Assembly (NCBI GenBank): GCA_000169995.1
Contig: AAZW01000052.1
Span: forward strand, 1-36,025
Direction: 5' to 3'
Length of the DNA: 36,025 bases
From: Vibrionales bacterium SWAT-3
Lineage (GTDB): Bacteria; Pseudomonadota; Gammaproteobacteria; Enterobacterales; Vibrionaceae
Shown here: one piece after another, positions 1 through 8,700 of the stretch
Layout of the letters: every line of letters starts with the position of its first letter
Numbering within the stretch: the first letter of the stretch is position 1
Notes under the pieces: generated by a model
Database searches by the model: none
Told to the model about the DNA's origin: nothing
What the model saw: the letters and a program-made list of their open reading frames with translations, nothing else
Program-made: the position numbers and the translations under genes

Positions 1-2
1 AG

Positions 3-2501
3 CGTGTTTACGGCATGCGTCACTTTGACGTGCAAATGATTGGTGGCATGGTTCTAAATGCTGGCCAAATTGCAGAGATGCGTACTGGTGAGGGTAAGAC
101 TCTTACAGCAACTCTACCTGCTTATCTTAACGCCCTACCTAGTAAAGGTGTTCACGTAGTAACGGTGAACGACTACCTAGCTAAGCGTGATGCGGAAACT
201 AACCGCCCATTATTTGAATTCCTTGGTATGACTGTTGGCGTGAACGTGCCAAACATGGCTCCACCAGAGAAAAAAGAAGCATACCAAGCGGATATCCTAT
301 ACGGAACAAACAACGAGTTTGGTTTCGATTACCTACGTGACAACATGGCTTTCCGTGCTGAAGACCGTGTTCAACGCGAACGCTTCTTTGCTGTAGTCGA
401 TGAGGTTGACTCAATCTTAATCGATGAAGCGCGTACACCTCTTATTATCTCGGGCCCGGCTGAAGATAGCTCAGATCTTTACACGCGTATTAACACATTG
501 ATTCCTCATCTTGAGCGTCAAGATAAAGAAGATTCTGAAGAGTACCGTGGTGAAGGTCACTACACCATGGACGAAAAATCTAAGCAGGTTCACCTGACTG
601 AAAACGGTCAAGAATTTGTTGAAGAGCTAATGGTTAAAAATGGCCTGATGGAAGAGGGTGATACGCTTTACTCTCCAACAAACATCAGCCTACTGCATCA
701 TGTTAATGCTGCGCTTCGTGCACACGTATTGTTTGAGAAGAACGTAGACTACATCGTAACTGAAGAAGGTGAAGTGGTTATCGTTGACGAACATACTGGC
801 CGTACAATGCCAGGTCGTCGTTGGTCTGAAGGTTTACACCAAGCTGTTGAAGCAAAAGAAGGTGTGAAGATTCAGAATGAGAACCAAACACTAGCTTCGA
901 TTACCTTCCAAAACTTCTTCCGTCTGTACGAAAAACTGTCAGGTATGACAGGTACAGCCGATACTGAAGCTTTCGAATTCCAGTCTATCTATGGTCTAGA
1001 AACGGTTGTTATCCCGACTAACAAACCTATGGTTCGTAACGATATGCCTGATGTGGTTTATCGTACAGAAGAAGACAAATTTAATGCGATCATTGAAGAC
1101 ATTAAAGACCGTGTTGCTGCAGGTCAGCCATCACTGGTTGGTACGGTTTCTATCGAGAAATCAGAGCTACTGTCTAACGCACTGAAAAAAGCAAAAATTA
1201 AGCACAACGTACTAAACGCGAAATTCCACGAGAAAGAAGCGGAAATCGTAGCGCAAGCAGGTACACCAGGTGCAGTAACCATCGCAACTAACATGGCCGG
1301 TCGTGGTACCGATATCGTGTTAGGTGGTAGCTGGCAGTCTGAGGTTGAGAAGCTACAAAACCCAACTCAAGAGCAGATCGACAAGATCAAAGCGGATTGG
1401 AAAGTGGTTCACGACAAAGTACTAGAGTCAGGTGGTCTACACATCATTGGTACAGAGCGTCACGAATCTCGTCGTATCGATAACCAGCTACGTGGTCGTT
1501 CTGGTCGTCAAGGTGATGCAGGTTCTTCACGTTTCTACCTATCGATGGAAGACTCGCTACTACGTATCTTCACATCTGATCGTATGGCTGGCCTTATCCA
1601 GAGTGGTATGGATGAAGGTGAAGCGATCGAATCTAAGATGCTATCTCGCTCTATCGAAAAAGCACAACGTAAAGTTGAAGGCCGTAACTTCGATATTCGT
1701 AAGCAGCTTCTAGAGTACGATGATGTAGCGAATGACCAACGTAAAGTGGTTTACGAGCTGCGTGATGAGCTAATGGGCTCTGACGACATCAGCGAAATGA
1801 TCGAACACAACCGTGAAGACGTGTTTACGTCGGTTATCGATGAGTACATTGCTCCTCAATCGCTTGAAGATATGTGGGACATCGCTGGTCTTCAAGATCG
1901 TCTGAAGAACGACTTCGACCTAGACTTTGATATCCAAGGTTGGTTGGACGAAGACGACAAGCTTTACGAAGAAGCACTACGTGAACGTATCTTAGGCATG
2001 GCTGTTGATGCTTACAAACAGAAAGAAGAAGTGGTTGGTGCACAAGTGCTACGTAACTTCGAGAAGTCTGTAATGCTGCAAACGCTAGATGGTCTATGGA
2101 AAGAGCACTTGGCAGCGATGGATCACCTTCGTCAAGGTATCCACCTACGTGGTTACGCTCAGAAGAACCCGAAACAAGAGTACAAGCGTGAGTCGTTTGA
2201 ACTGTTTGAAGGTCTACTGGATGTACTGAAGTCAGACGTTATTACTATCCTTTCGAAAGTTCGCGTTCAGCAACAAGAAGAAGTAGAAAAGATGGAAGCG
2301 CAGCGTCAGGCCCAAGCTGAAGAAGCAGCGCGTCGTGCACAAGCACAACACGCAACTGCAGAAAACCAGCTAGGCGATGATGAAGCAGAAGCAGCGTCGC
2401 CACAAACTGTAGTTCGTGATGAGCGTAAAGTTGGTCGTAACGAGCCTTGCCCATGTGGTAGTGGTAAGAAGTATAAACAGTGCCACGGTAAAATCGCGTA
2501 A
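3..2501 (+). CDS. secA: Protein translocase ATPase SecA, 5'-truncated by the window edge
   Basis: SecA is the motor of the Sec pathway: it binds preproteins and the SecYEG channel and uses ATP to push unfolded proteins across the inner membrane. The frame is open from base 3, and the first residues (R-V-Y-G-M-R-H-F-D) align with about residue 77 of E. coli SecA, so roughly 76 N-terminal residues lie upstream of the window; the ATG at 15 is internal. The 832 residues present include Walker A (GEGKT, 87-101), the DEVD Walker B/DEAD-type motif (399-410), the second nucleotide-binding fold with TNMAGRGTDI, the RGRSGRQGD arginine-finger region, and the C-terminal zinc-binding tail CPCGSGKKYKQCHG that contacts SecB. 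The gene is complete at its 3' end and followed by a palindrome and a terminator. As in E. coli, mutT follows. Identity is certain from end-to-end similarity. Confidence 0.99.
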   Translation, partial: RVYGMRHFDVQMIGGMVLNAGQIAEMRTGEGKTLTATLPAYLNALPSKGVHVVTVNDYLAKRDAETNRPLFEFLGMTVGVNVPNMAPPEKKEAYQADILYGTNNEFGFDYLRDNMAFRAEDRVQRERFFAVVDEVDSILIDEARTPLIISGPAEDSSDLYTRINTLIPHLERQDKEDSEEYRGEGHYTMDEKSKQVHLTENGQEFVEELMVKNGLMEEGDTLYSPTNISLLHHVNAALRAHVLFEKNVDYIVTEEGEVVIVDEHTGRTMPGRRWSEGLHQAVEAKEGVKIQNENQTLASITFQNFFRLYEKLSGMTGTADTEAFEFQSIYGLETVVIPTNKPMVRNDMPDVVYRTEEDKFNAIIEDIKDRVAAGQPSLVGTVSIEKSELLSNALKKAKIKHNVLNAKFHEKEAEIVAQAGTPGAVTIATNMAGRGTDIVLGGSWQSEVEKLQNPTQEQIDKIKADWKVVHDKVLESGGLHIIGTERHESRRIDNQLRGRSGRQGDAGSSRFYLSMEDSLLRIFTSDRMAGLIQSGMDEGEAIESKMLSRSIEKAQRKVEGRNFDIRKQLLEYDDVANDQRKVVYELRDELMGSDDISEMIEHNREDVFTSVIDEYIAPQSLEDMWDIAGLQDRLKNDFDLDFDIQGWLDEDDKLYEEALRERILGMAVDAYKQKEEVVGAQVLRNFEKSVMLQTLDGLWKEHLAAMDHLRQGIHLRGYAQKNPKQEYKRESFELFEGLLDVLKSDVITILSKVRVQQQEEVEKMEAQRQAQAEEAARRAQAQHATAENQLGDDEAEAASPQTVVRDERKVGRNEPCPCGSGKKYKQCHGKIA

Positions 2502-2516
2502 GTTTAATGAATCGTT

Positions 2517-2600
2517 GCTGTAGCGCATGATAGCTGCGTTGGTGGTACTCACTTACAGTCGTAAGCTCCGTGCCACCGCCTTGCTCTCAAGCACTACAGC
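2517..2600. repeat. 84-bp imperfect palindrome (40-bp arms, 4-bp loop) after secA
   Basis: Arm 2517-2556 and arm 2561-2600 are imperfect reverse complements around the loop AGTC. The tips match exactly: GCTGTAG against CTACAGC outside, CTTAC against GTAAG inside, and a GGTGG/CCACC block between. The structure begins 15 bp after the secA stop codon and has no T-tract, so it is not the terminator itself, which lies at 2633-2656. Its size and form suggest a dispersed intergenic repeat or a large 3'-UTR hairpin. I cannot count genomic copies here. Confidence 0.6.
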
Positions 2601-2632
2601 TTAGCTTCATAAAACTGACAAATAGAATATAA

Positions 2633-2656
2633 AGAGTCGCTTAGGCGGCTCTTTTT
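2633..2656 (+). terminator. Rho-independent terminator of secA
   Basis: An 8-bp stem, AGAGTCGC / GCGGCTCT with one G-U pair, encloses a TTAG loop and runs into a TTTT tract (2653-2656). It is about 130 bp downstream of the secA stop and would separate secA from mutT transcription. Confidence 0.85.
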
Positions 2657-2684
2657 GTATGTGAAAATAATAAGGTTTCGATAG

Positions 2685-2784
2685 CGTCATTCTTGAGAGT
2701 GAGGGACGAGCGAGTCGGGGATCTTTCGGACTAACAAAAGAGCTGGTTCCCTATCTAATTCGTTCCTCATTGTAGGGAATGACG
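2685..2784. repeat. 100-bp imperfect inverted-repeat element between secA and mutT
   Basis: The element starts CGTCATTC and ends GAATGACG, and its arms of about 40 bp are imperfect reverse complements. Most differences between the arms are C-to-T or A-to-G changes, which would still pair as G-U in RNA or in one DNA strand. The central segment around 2722-2745 is unpaired. It occupies nearly the whole spacer upstream of mutT, ending 26 bp before the ATG. Compact length, terminal symmetry and lack of coding capacity fit a REP/MITE-like dispersed repeat. No second copy was noticed in this window. Confidence 0.6.
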
Positions 2785-2810
2785 GTAGAGACATAGAAGG
2801 AACACCATCA

Positions 2811-3209
2811 ATGAAAAGAATTCATATCGTAGCGGGTATTATCTTCAATCAAGATAAGTCACAGGTCTTTATCACTAAGCGTCCAGATGACAAGCACAAA
2901 GGTGGCTTTTGGGAGTTTCCAGGTGGTAAGGTTGAAGAGGGCGAAACTATTGAGCAAGCGATGACCCGTGAGCTTGATGAAGAGATCGGTATCAAGGTGA
3001 CCGAGCAGTCTCTGTTTGAGCATCTTGAATTTGATTACACGGATAAGTCACTTAAGTTCGATTTCATTCTCGTGACTGATTTTGAAGAGCAGCCTTATGG
3101 TAAAGAAGGTCAGCAAGGTGAATGGGTCAGCCTTGAATCATTGAATCAATACGCCTTTCCTGAAGCAAATGTGCCAATTTTAGAGCGAGTGGTAAAAGAG
3201 TTTTCTTAA
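2811..3209 (+). CDS. mutT: 8-oxo-dGTP diphosphatase MutT (Nudix hydrolase)
   Basis: MutT hydrolyses oxidised guanine nucleotides (8-oxo-dGTP to the monophosphate) in the cytoplasm, preventing A:T to C:G transversions. The 132-aa product matches the family length of about 130. It carries a perfect Nudix box, G-x5-E-x7-R-E-L-x-E-E-x-G-I, in the segment GGKVEEGETIEQ...RELDEEIGI at about residues 37-60, whose glutamates bind the catalytic magnesium. The N-terminus (MKRIHIVAGII) and the GGFWEFPGGK stretch are typical. The start ATG has an AAGGA ribosome site about 9 bases upstream. Position directly after secA is conserved with E. coli. The gene probably has its own promoter or depends on readthrough, because a terminator and a palindromic element separate it from secA. 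Confidence 0.95.
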   Translation: MKRIHIVAGIIFNQDKSQVFITKRPDDKHKGGFWEFPGGKVEEGETIEQAMTRELDEEIGIKVTEQSLFEHLEFDYTDKSLKFDFILVTDFEEQPYGKEGQQGEWVSLESLNQYAFPEANVPILERVVKEFS

Positions 3210-3316
3210 TTGCTAGCCTGAGTTTGAGATTGTTGTTAGTTTAAAGAGATTAATCGAATGAACGTTGCTGCAAGAGAACTGCGGCAACAGTAACCAAAAC
3301 AATGGAGATATTCGCA

Positions 3317-4126
3317 GTGGTAAGAATTGCAATAGCAGGAGCAGCGGGTCGTATGGGCCGCAACTTGGTGAAAGCCGCTCATCATAATTCAGAAGCTAGT
3401 GTTGGCGCTGGCTCGGAACGTCCCGAGTCATCATTAGTTGGCGTTGATGTTGGCGAGCTATGTGGTGAAGGTCGCTTTGATGTTGCTCTAGTGGATGATT
3501 TGTCTAAAGCCATCGAAGAGTTTGATGTGATTGTCGACTTTACCGCACCTGTTAGCACATTAGCGAATATTGAACTTTGTAAACGTCACGGCAAAAAACT
3601 TATCATCGGTACGACAGGCTTCTCAGAAGAGGAGAAGCAGGTGATTGACGCTGCTGCAAAAGAGATGCCTATTGTAATGGCACCAAACTACAGCGTAGGC
3701 GTTAACCTAGTATTTAAGCTACTAGAGAAAGCCGCTAAAGTGATGGGCGATTACTGTGATGTTGAAATCTTTGAGGCCCACCACCGTCATAAAGTGGATG
3801 CACCATCAGGTACTGCGATTGGTATGGGTGAAGCGATCGCCGGTGCTATGGGTAATGAGCTGAACGATGTGGCGGTATGGTCACGTGAAGGCATCACTGG
3901 CGAACGTACGAAAGATGAGATTGGCTTCGCAACGATTCGTGCCGGTGACATCATTGGAGAACACACTGCTATGTTTGCAGATATCGGCGAACGAGTGGAG
4001 ATTACTCATAAAGCGACTGACCGAATGACCTTTGCAAACGGTGCGATCAAAGCTGCTGTTTGGCTCAATGACAAGCCTGCGGGCTTTTATACCATGACAG
4101 ATGTCCTTGGTTTGAATGATCTATAA
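3317..4126 (+). CDS. dapB: 4-hydroxy-tetrahydrodipicolinate reductase DapB (GTG start)
   Basis: DapB reduces the cyclic product of DapA with NAD(P)H in the diaminopimelate/lysine pathway, supplying meso-DAP for peptidoglycan and lysine. The product is 269 aa if started at GTG 3317, giving MVRIAIAGAAGRMGRN with the Rossmann GAAGRMGR nucleotide-binding loop at once. The catalytic segment EAHHRHKVDAPSGTA contains the His/Lys pair of the family, and the NYSVGVN region is present. I chose GTG 3317 over the in-frame ATG at 3302 because GGAG (3304-3307) sits 9 bases upstream of the GTG and would fall inside the coding sequence if the ATG were used, and because homologues begin with this short N-terminus. 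Order dapB-carA-carB is the same as in E. coli. A hairpin terminator follows. Confidence 0.96.
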   Translation: MVRIAIAGAAGRMGRNLVKAAHHNSEASVGAGSERPESSLVGVDVGELCGEGRFDVALVDDLSKAIEEFDVIVDFTAPVSTLANIELCKRHGKKLIIGTTGFSEEEKQVIDAAAKEMPIVMAPNYSVGVNLVFKLLEKAAKVMGDYCDVEIFEAHHRHKVDAPSGTAIGMGEAIAGAMGNELNDVAVWSREGITGERTKDEIGFATIRAGDIIGEHTAMFADIGERVEITHKATDRMTFANGAIKAAVWLNDKPAGFYTMTDVLGLNDL

Positions 4127-4138
4127 ATAGATAATTAT

Positions 4139-4167
4139 GCGCTGGCAATTGCCGGCGCTTTCTTTAT
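4139..4167 (+). terminator. Terminator of dapB
   Basis: GCGCTGGC and GCCGGCGC form an 8-bp stem with one G-U pair around AATT, followed by a T-rich tract (TTCTTTATTT). It lies 12 bp after the dapB stop and isolates dapB from carAB. Confidence 0.85.
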
Positions 4168-4493
4168 TTGCTAGCTTTAACGCTGTATTCTTGTTTATCA
4201 CCTCTCTCTTAAACCTACCTTTTAACATCGTTTTTACCTCACTTTTCTTGTTGTTTTGTTGTCTTGGTCTTATTTTTGGATTAGATCTTTAAATCTTCAT
4301 GTTTTCTGTTTGTATTTATCGATTGCTTTTTGTTGGTGATGTTTTTAGTACTTAAAGGCAGACAAAAGTAATGGGATAAAATTGGAAAATCTCAATATCG
4401 TGCTTAATTGACCATGAAAGTTGAACTTTTGGAGCTTTGGAAGGGTAAATTGAATTAGTGCGTACAAATCTTTAATTTCTTTTGCGTTAAATG

Positions 4494-4534
4494 TTGACAC
4501 GTATCACGCACATCACTAAAATACCGCCAATTTG
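4494..4534 (+). promoter_or_regulatory. carA promoter P1 with pyrBI-like initially transcribed sequence
   Basis: A perfect -35 box TTGACA (4494-4499), a 17-bp spacer and -10 box TAAAAT (4517-4522) predict a start at about A4529. The first transcribed bases would be AATTTG, preceded by ACCGCC. The E. coli pyrBI promoter also begins AATTTG shortly after its -10 box, where high UTP causes abortive slippage on the T-run. The match suggests pyrimidine control of carAB by reiterative transcription; this is inferred from sequence alone. Confidence 0.75.
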
Positions 4535-4565
4535 TCTAATTTCCATAAACACTCACTTTTAAGTG

Positions 4566-4594
4566 TTGCAGGAAGGTAGATTTGCAAATTAAAT
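4566..4594 (+). promoter_or_regulatory. Candidate second carA promoter P2
   Basis: TTGCAG (4566-4571), a 17-bp spacer and TTAAAT (4589-4594) give 4 of 6 matches to consensus at each box. Start would be near 4601. Its -10 region is covered by the ARG-box-like pair, which is the arrangement of the arginine-repressed P2 in E. coli carAB. The box match alone is weak, so context carries this call. Confidence 0.4.
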
Positions 4595-4619
4595 CAATTT
4601 TAATGCATATTTATTTCTG
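4581..4619 (+). promoter_or_regulatory. Tandem ARG boxes (ArgR operator) upstream of carA
   Basis: Two 18-bp sites, 4581-4598 and 4602-4619, each match the ArgR consensus (W-N-T-G-A-A-T-W4-A-T-T-C-A-N-W) at 9 of 12 fixed positions. They are separated by exactly 3 bp, the spacing at which hexameric ArgR binds paired boxes. The pair ends at the carA ribosome-binding site. Repression by arginine is expected, since carbamoyl phosphate feeds arginine and pyrimidine synthesis. Confidence 0.6.
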
Positions 4620-4628
4620 GAGGTTGTC

Positions 4629-5783
4629 TTGAAAAAGTCAGCACTACTTGTCCTAGAAGATGGGACAGTATTTCACGGTGAAGCCATTGGCGCTGTAGGT
4701 TCTGCAGTTGGTGAAGTCGTTTTTAATACCTCGATGACGGGGTACCAAGAAATCCTCACTGATCCTTCCTATTCTCAACAAATCGTTACCCTTACTTACC
4801 CTCACATTGGCAATACCGGAACCAATTCCGAAGACGAAGAATCCTCTTCAATCCACGCTCAAGGCCTTGTGATTCGCGATCTCCCTCTAATCGCTTCTAA
4901 CTTCCGTAATGAACAATCCCTTTCTGATTACCTTAAGTCGCAAAACGTTGTTGGTATCGCTGATATCGATACTCGTAAGCTGACGCGTATTCTTCGTGAA
5001 AAAGGCGCTCAGAACGGTTGTATTGTAGCTGGCTCTTCAGTAAACGACGGAAACTTAGACGAAGCTTTGGCTCTAGCTAAGGCAAAAGAATTCCCTGGCC
5101 TGAAAGGTATGGACCTTGCGAAAGAAGTTACAACAAAAGAAGCGTATCAATGGAAACAAGGTTCGTGGACGCTTACGGGTGGACTTCCTGAAGCGAAAGC
5201 AGACTCAGAATTACCATACCACGTTGTTGCTTATGACTTCGGTGCAAAACGAAACATCCTACGAATGCTCGTTGACCGCGGCTGCCGCCTAACGGTTGTT
5301 CCAGCTGAAACTTCTGCTGAAGAAGTGCTTGCACTAAACCCAGATGGTGTATTCCTTTCAAATGGCCCTGGTGACCCAGAACCATGTACGTACGCAATTG
5401 AAGCGACAAAGGTGTTCCTAGAAAAAGGCTTACCAATCTTTGGTATCTGTCTAGGCCACCAAATTCTTGCTCTTGCGTCAGGCGCTAAGACAGTGAAGAT
5501 GAAGTTTGGTCACCACGGTGCAAACCATCCAGTTAAAGATTTAGATCGTGATGTTGTGATGATTACTTCACAAAACCACGGCTTTGCTGCTGACGAAGAC
5601 ACACTACCTGAAAACCTACGTGCAACGCACAAGTCGCTATTTGATGGTTCTCTACAAGGTATCCACCGTACAGACAAACCAGCATTTAGCTTCCAAGGTC
5701 ACCCAGAAGCAAGCCCAGGTCCAGAAGACGCAGCGCCGTTATTTGACCACTTCATTGAACTAATTAAAAAGCACACAGCGTAA
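4629..5783 (+). CDS. carA: Carbamoyl-phosphate synthase small subunit CarA (TTG start)
   Basis: CarA hydrolyses glutamine and channels ammonia to CarB for carbamoyl-phosphate synthesis, the shared first step of arginine and pyrimidine pathways. The 384-aa product aligns end to end with E. coli CarA. The N-terminal half is the CarA-specific domain (MKKSALLVLEDGT...). The C-terminal class I glutamine amidotransferase domain has the nucleophile elbow GICLGHQ with the catalytic Cys at about residue 274, and the His/Glu of the QGHPEASPGP segment. Translation must start at TTG 4629: it follows a strong GGAGG at 4619-4623 and gives the family N-terminus. E. coli carA, as I recall it, also uses a rare start. 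carB follows after 16 bp, so the two are co-transcribed. Confidence 0.98.
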   Translation: MKKSALLVLEDGTVFHGEAIGAVGSAVGEVVFNTSMTGYQEILTDPSYSQQIVTLTYPHIGNTGTNSEDEESSSIHAQGLVIRDLPLIASNFRNEQSLSDYLKSQNVVGIADIDTRKLTRILREKGAQNGCIVAGSSVNDGNLDEALALAKAKEFPGLKGMDLAKEVTTKEAYQWKQGSWTLTGGLPEAKADSELPYHVVAYDFGAKRNILRMLVDRGCRLTVVPAETSAEEVLALNPDGVFLSNGPGDPEPCTYAIEATKVFLEKGLPIFGICLGHQILALASGAKTVKMKFGHHGANHPVKDLDRDVVMITSQNHGFAADEDTLPENLRATHKSLFDGSLQGIHRTDKPAFSFQGHPEASPGPEDAAPLFDHFIELIKKHTA

Positions 5784-5799
5784 TTCGGAGTAGTAGACA

Positions 5800-8700
5800 A
5801 TGCCAAAACGTACTGACATTAAAAGTATTCTAATTCTAGGTGCTGGCCCGATCGTTATCGGCCAAGCATGTGAGTTCGATTACTCTGGTGCTCAAGCTTG
5901 TAAAGCGCTTCGCGAAGAAGGTTACCGAGTTATTCTTGTAAACTCGAACCCAGCGACCATCATGACTGACCCAGACATGGCTGATGCAACTTACATCGAG
6001 CCTATCCAATGGGAAGTTGTTCGCAACATCATTGCGAAAGAGAAGCCAGATGCAGTTCTACCTACAATGGGTGGCCAAACAGCACTTAACTGTGCACTAG
6101 ACCTAGAGAAACACGGTGTTCTTGAAGAGTTCGGTGTAGAGATGATTGGTGCAACGGCTGACGCTATCGATAAAGCAGAAGACCGTTCTCGTTTCGATAA
6201 AGCGATGAAGTCTATCGGCCTTGAGTGTCCACGTGCGGATACGGCGAAAACCATGGAAGAAGCTTACGGCGTTCTAGATATGGTTGGCTTCCCATGTATC
6301 ATCCGTCCATCATTCACTATGGGTGGTACTGGCGGTGGTATCGCATACAACAAAGAAGAATTTGAAGAAATCTGTCGTCGTGGTCTGGACCTTTCTCCAA
6401 CCAACGAACTTCTTATCGATGAATCACTTATCGGTTGGAAAGAGTACGAGATGGAAGTGGTTCGTGACAAAGCGGATAACTGTATCATCGTATGTGCGAT
6501 TGAAAACTTTGACCCAATGGGCATCCACACGGGAGACTCAATCACAGTTGCACCAGCACAGACGCTAACAGACAAAGAATACCAATTAATGCGTAACGCA
6601 TCTCTAGCAGTACTGCGTGAGATTGGTGTTGAAACGGGTGGTTCTAACGTACAGTTTGGTATCAACCCGAAAGATGGCCGTATGGTTATCATCGAGATGA
6701 ACCCACGTGTATCTCGTTCTTCTGCACTAGCATCTAAAGCGACAGGTTTCCCAATCGCTAAGATTGCAGCGAAACTGGCTGTGGGTTACACGTTAGATGA
6801 ACTGCAAAATGACATCACGGGTGGCGCGACACCAGCATCATTCGAACCAACAATCGACTACGTAGTAACTAAGATTCCTCGTTTTAACTTCGAGAAATTT
6901 GCAGGTGCTAACGACCGTCTAACGACGCAAATGAAGTCTGTTGGTGAAGTTATGGCTATCGGCCGTAACCAGCAAGAGTCTCTACAAAAAGCACTTCGCG
7001 GCCTAGAAGTTGGCGCGACAGGCTTTGACGAAATGGTTGACCTAGATGCGCCAGACGCACTAACAACAATCCGTCACGAACTAAAAGAAGCTGGCGCAGA
7101 GCGTATTTGGTACATCGCGGATGCATTCCGTGCGGGTATGTCTGTTGATGGCGTATTCAACCTAACGCAAATCGACCGTTGGTTCCTAGTTCAAATCGAA
7201 GACATCGTTAAGCTTGAGCAAGAGCTTAAAGCGAAAGGCTTTGCTGGTCTGAATAAAGAAGAGCTAAACAAGCTTAAGCGTAAAGGTTTTGCAGATGCGC
7301 GCCTATCTAAGATTCTAGGTGTAGCGGAAAGCGAAATCCGTCGTCTACGTGACCAATACGATATCCACCCAGTGTACAAGCGCGTTGATACGTGTGCGGC
7401 TGAGTTCTCTTCTGATACGGCTTACATGTACTCATCTTACGATGACGAGTGTGAAGCGAACCCAACAGACAAAGACAAGATCATGATTCTTGGTGGCGGT
7501 CCAAACCGTATCGGCCAAGGTATTGAATTTGACTACTGTTGTGTACACGCATCACTAGCTCTTCGTGAAGATGGCTACGAAACTATCATGGTTAACTGTA
7601 ACCCTGAGACTGTTTCAACGGACTACGACACATCTGACCGTCTGTACTTCGAACCAGTAACACTGGAAGACGTACTAGCAATCGCTCGTGTTGAGAAGCC
7701 AAAAGGCGTTATCGTTCAGTACGGTGGTCAAACACCACTGAAACTGGCTCGCGCACTTGAAGCGGCTGGCGTGCCAATCATCGGTACTAGCCCTGACGCA
7801 ATCGACCGTGCAGAAGACCGTGAGCGTTTCCAAGTTGCTGTTGACCGTCTAGGTCTTCTACAGCCAGAGAACGCGACAGTAACAACAATGGAACAAGCGG
7901 TAGAGAAGTCTCGCGAAATCGGCTTCCCATTGGTTGTACGTCCTTCTTACGTACTTGGTGGTCGTGCGATGGAAATCGTATACGATGAGCAAGACTTACG
8001 TCGCTACTTCAACGAAGCAGTAAGCGTATCGAACGAATCTCCAGTTCTTCTTGATAGCTTCCTAGACGACGCAGTTGAAGTGGATATCGATGCTATCTGT
8101 GACGGTGAGCGTGTCGTTATCGGCGGTATCATGGAGCACATCGAACAAGCGGGTGTTCACTCAGGTGACTCAGCATGTTCTCTTCCTGCATACACGCTAA
8201 GCCAAGAAATCCAAGACGTAATGCGTGAGCAAGTTGAAAAGCTAGCGTTCGAGTTGGGTGTTCGTGGTCTGATGAACACGCAGTTTGCTGTTAAGAACAA
8301 CCAAGTCTACCTAATCGAGGTTAACCCTCGTGCAGCACGTACGGTACCGTTCGTATCTAAAGCAACGGGTGCACCAATCGCTAAGATTGCAGCACGTGTA
8401 ATGGCGGGTCAATCGCTAGAGTCTCAAGGCTTTACGAAAGAAATCATCCCACCTTACTACTCAGTGAAAGAAGTGGTACTTCCATTCAACAAGTTCCCAG
8501 GTGTTGACCCACTATTAGGCCCAGAAATGCGCTCTACTGGTGAAGTTATGGGTGTTGGAGCAACGTTCGCAGAAGCTTACTCTAAAGCAGAATTAGGTTG
8601 TGGCAACATCTACCCAGAAGGCGGCCGTGCACTTCTTTCTGTTCGCGAAGGCGACAAAGAACGCGTTGTAGACCTAGCATCTAAGCTATCTAAGCTTGGT

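Larger units (their letters stand above)
4168..4628 (+). other. carA upstream regulatory spacer (no gene)
   Basis: This AT-rich stretch has no credible coding frame. Its distal part (4168-4490) is T-rich on the plus strand and shows no motif I can name. The proximal 140 bp holds the carA promoter, a candidate second promoter, and two ARG-box-like sites, listed separately. The unusually long upstream region fits the E. coli carAB control region, where several regulators (PepA, PurR, IHF, ArgR) act. I could not identify a convincing PurR or IHF site by eye. Confidence 0.6.

Noticed and set aside
3302..3316. In-frame ATG start for dapB at 3302
   Set aside because: It would place the GGAG ribosome site inside the gene and add five unconserved residues; GTG 3317 fits spacing and homologues.
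6264..6692. 142-codon open frame on the minus strand inside carB
   Set aside because: Fully antisense to conserved carB with no ribosome site or protein family signature; a codon-bias shadow.
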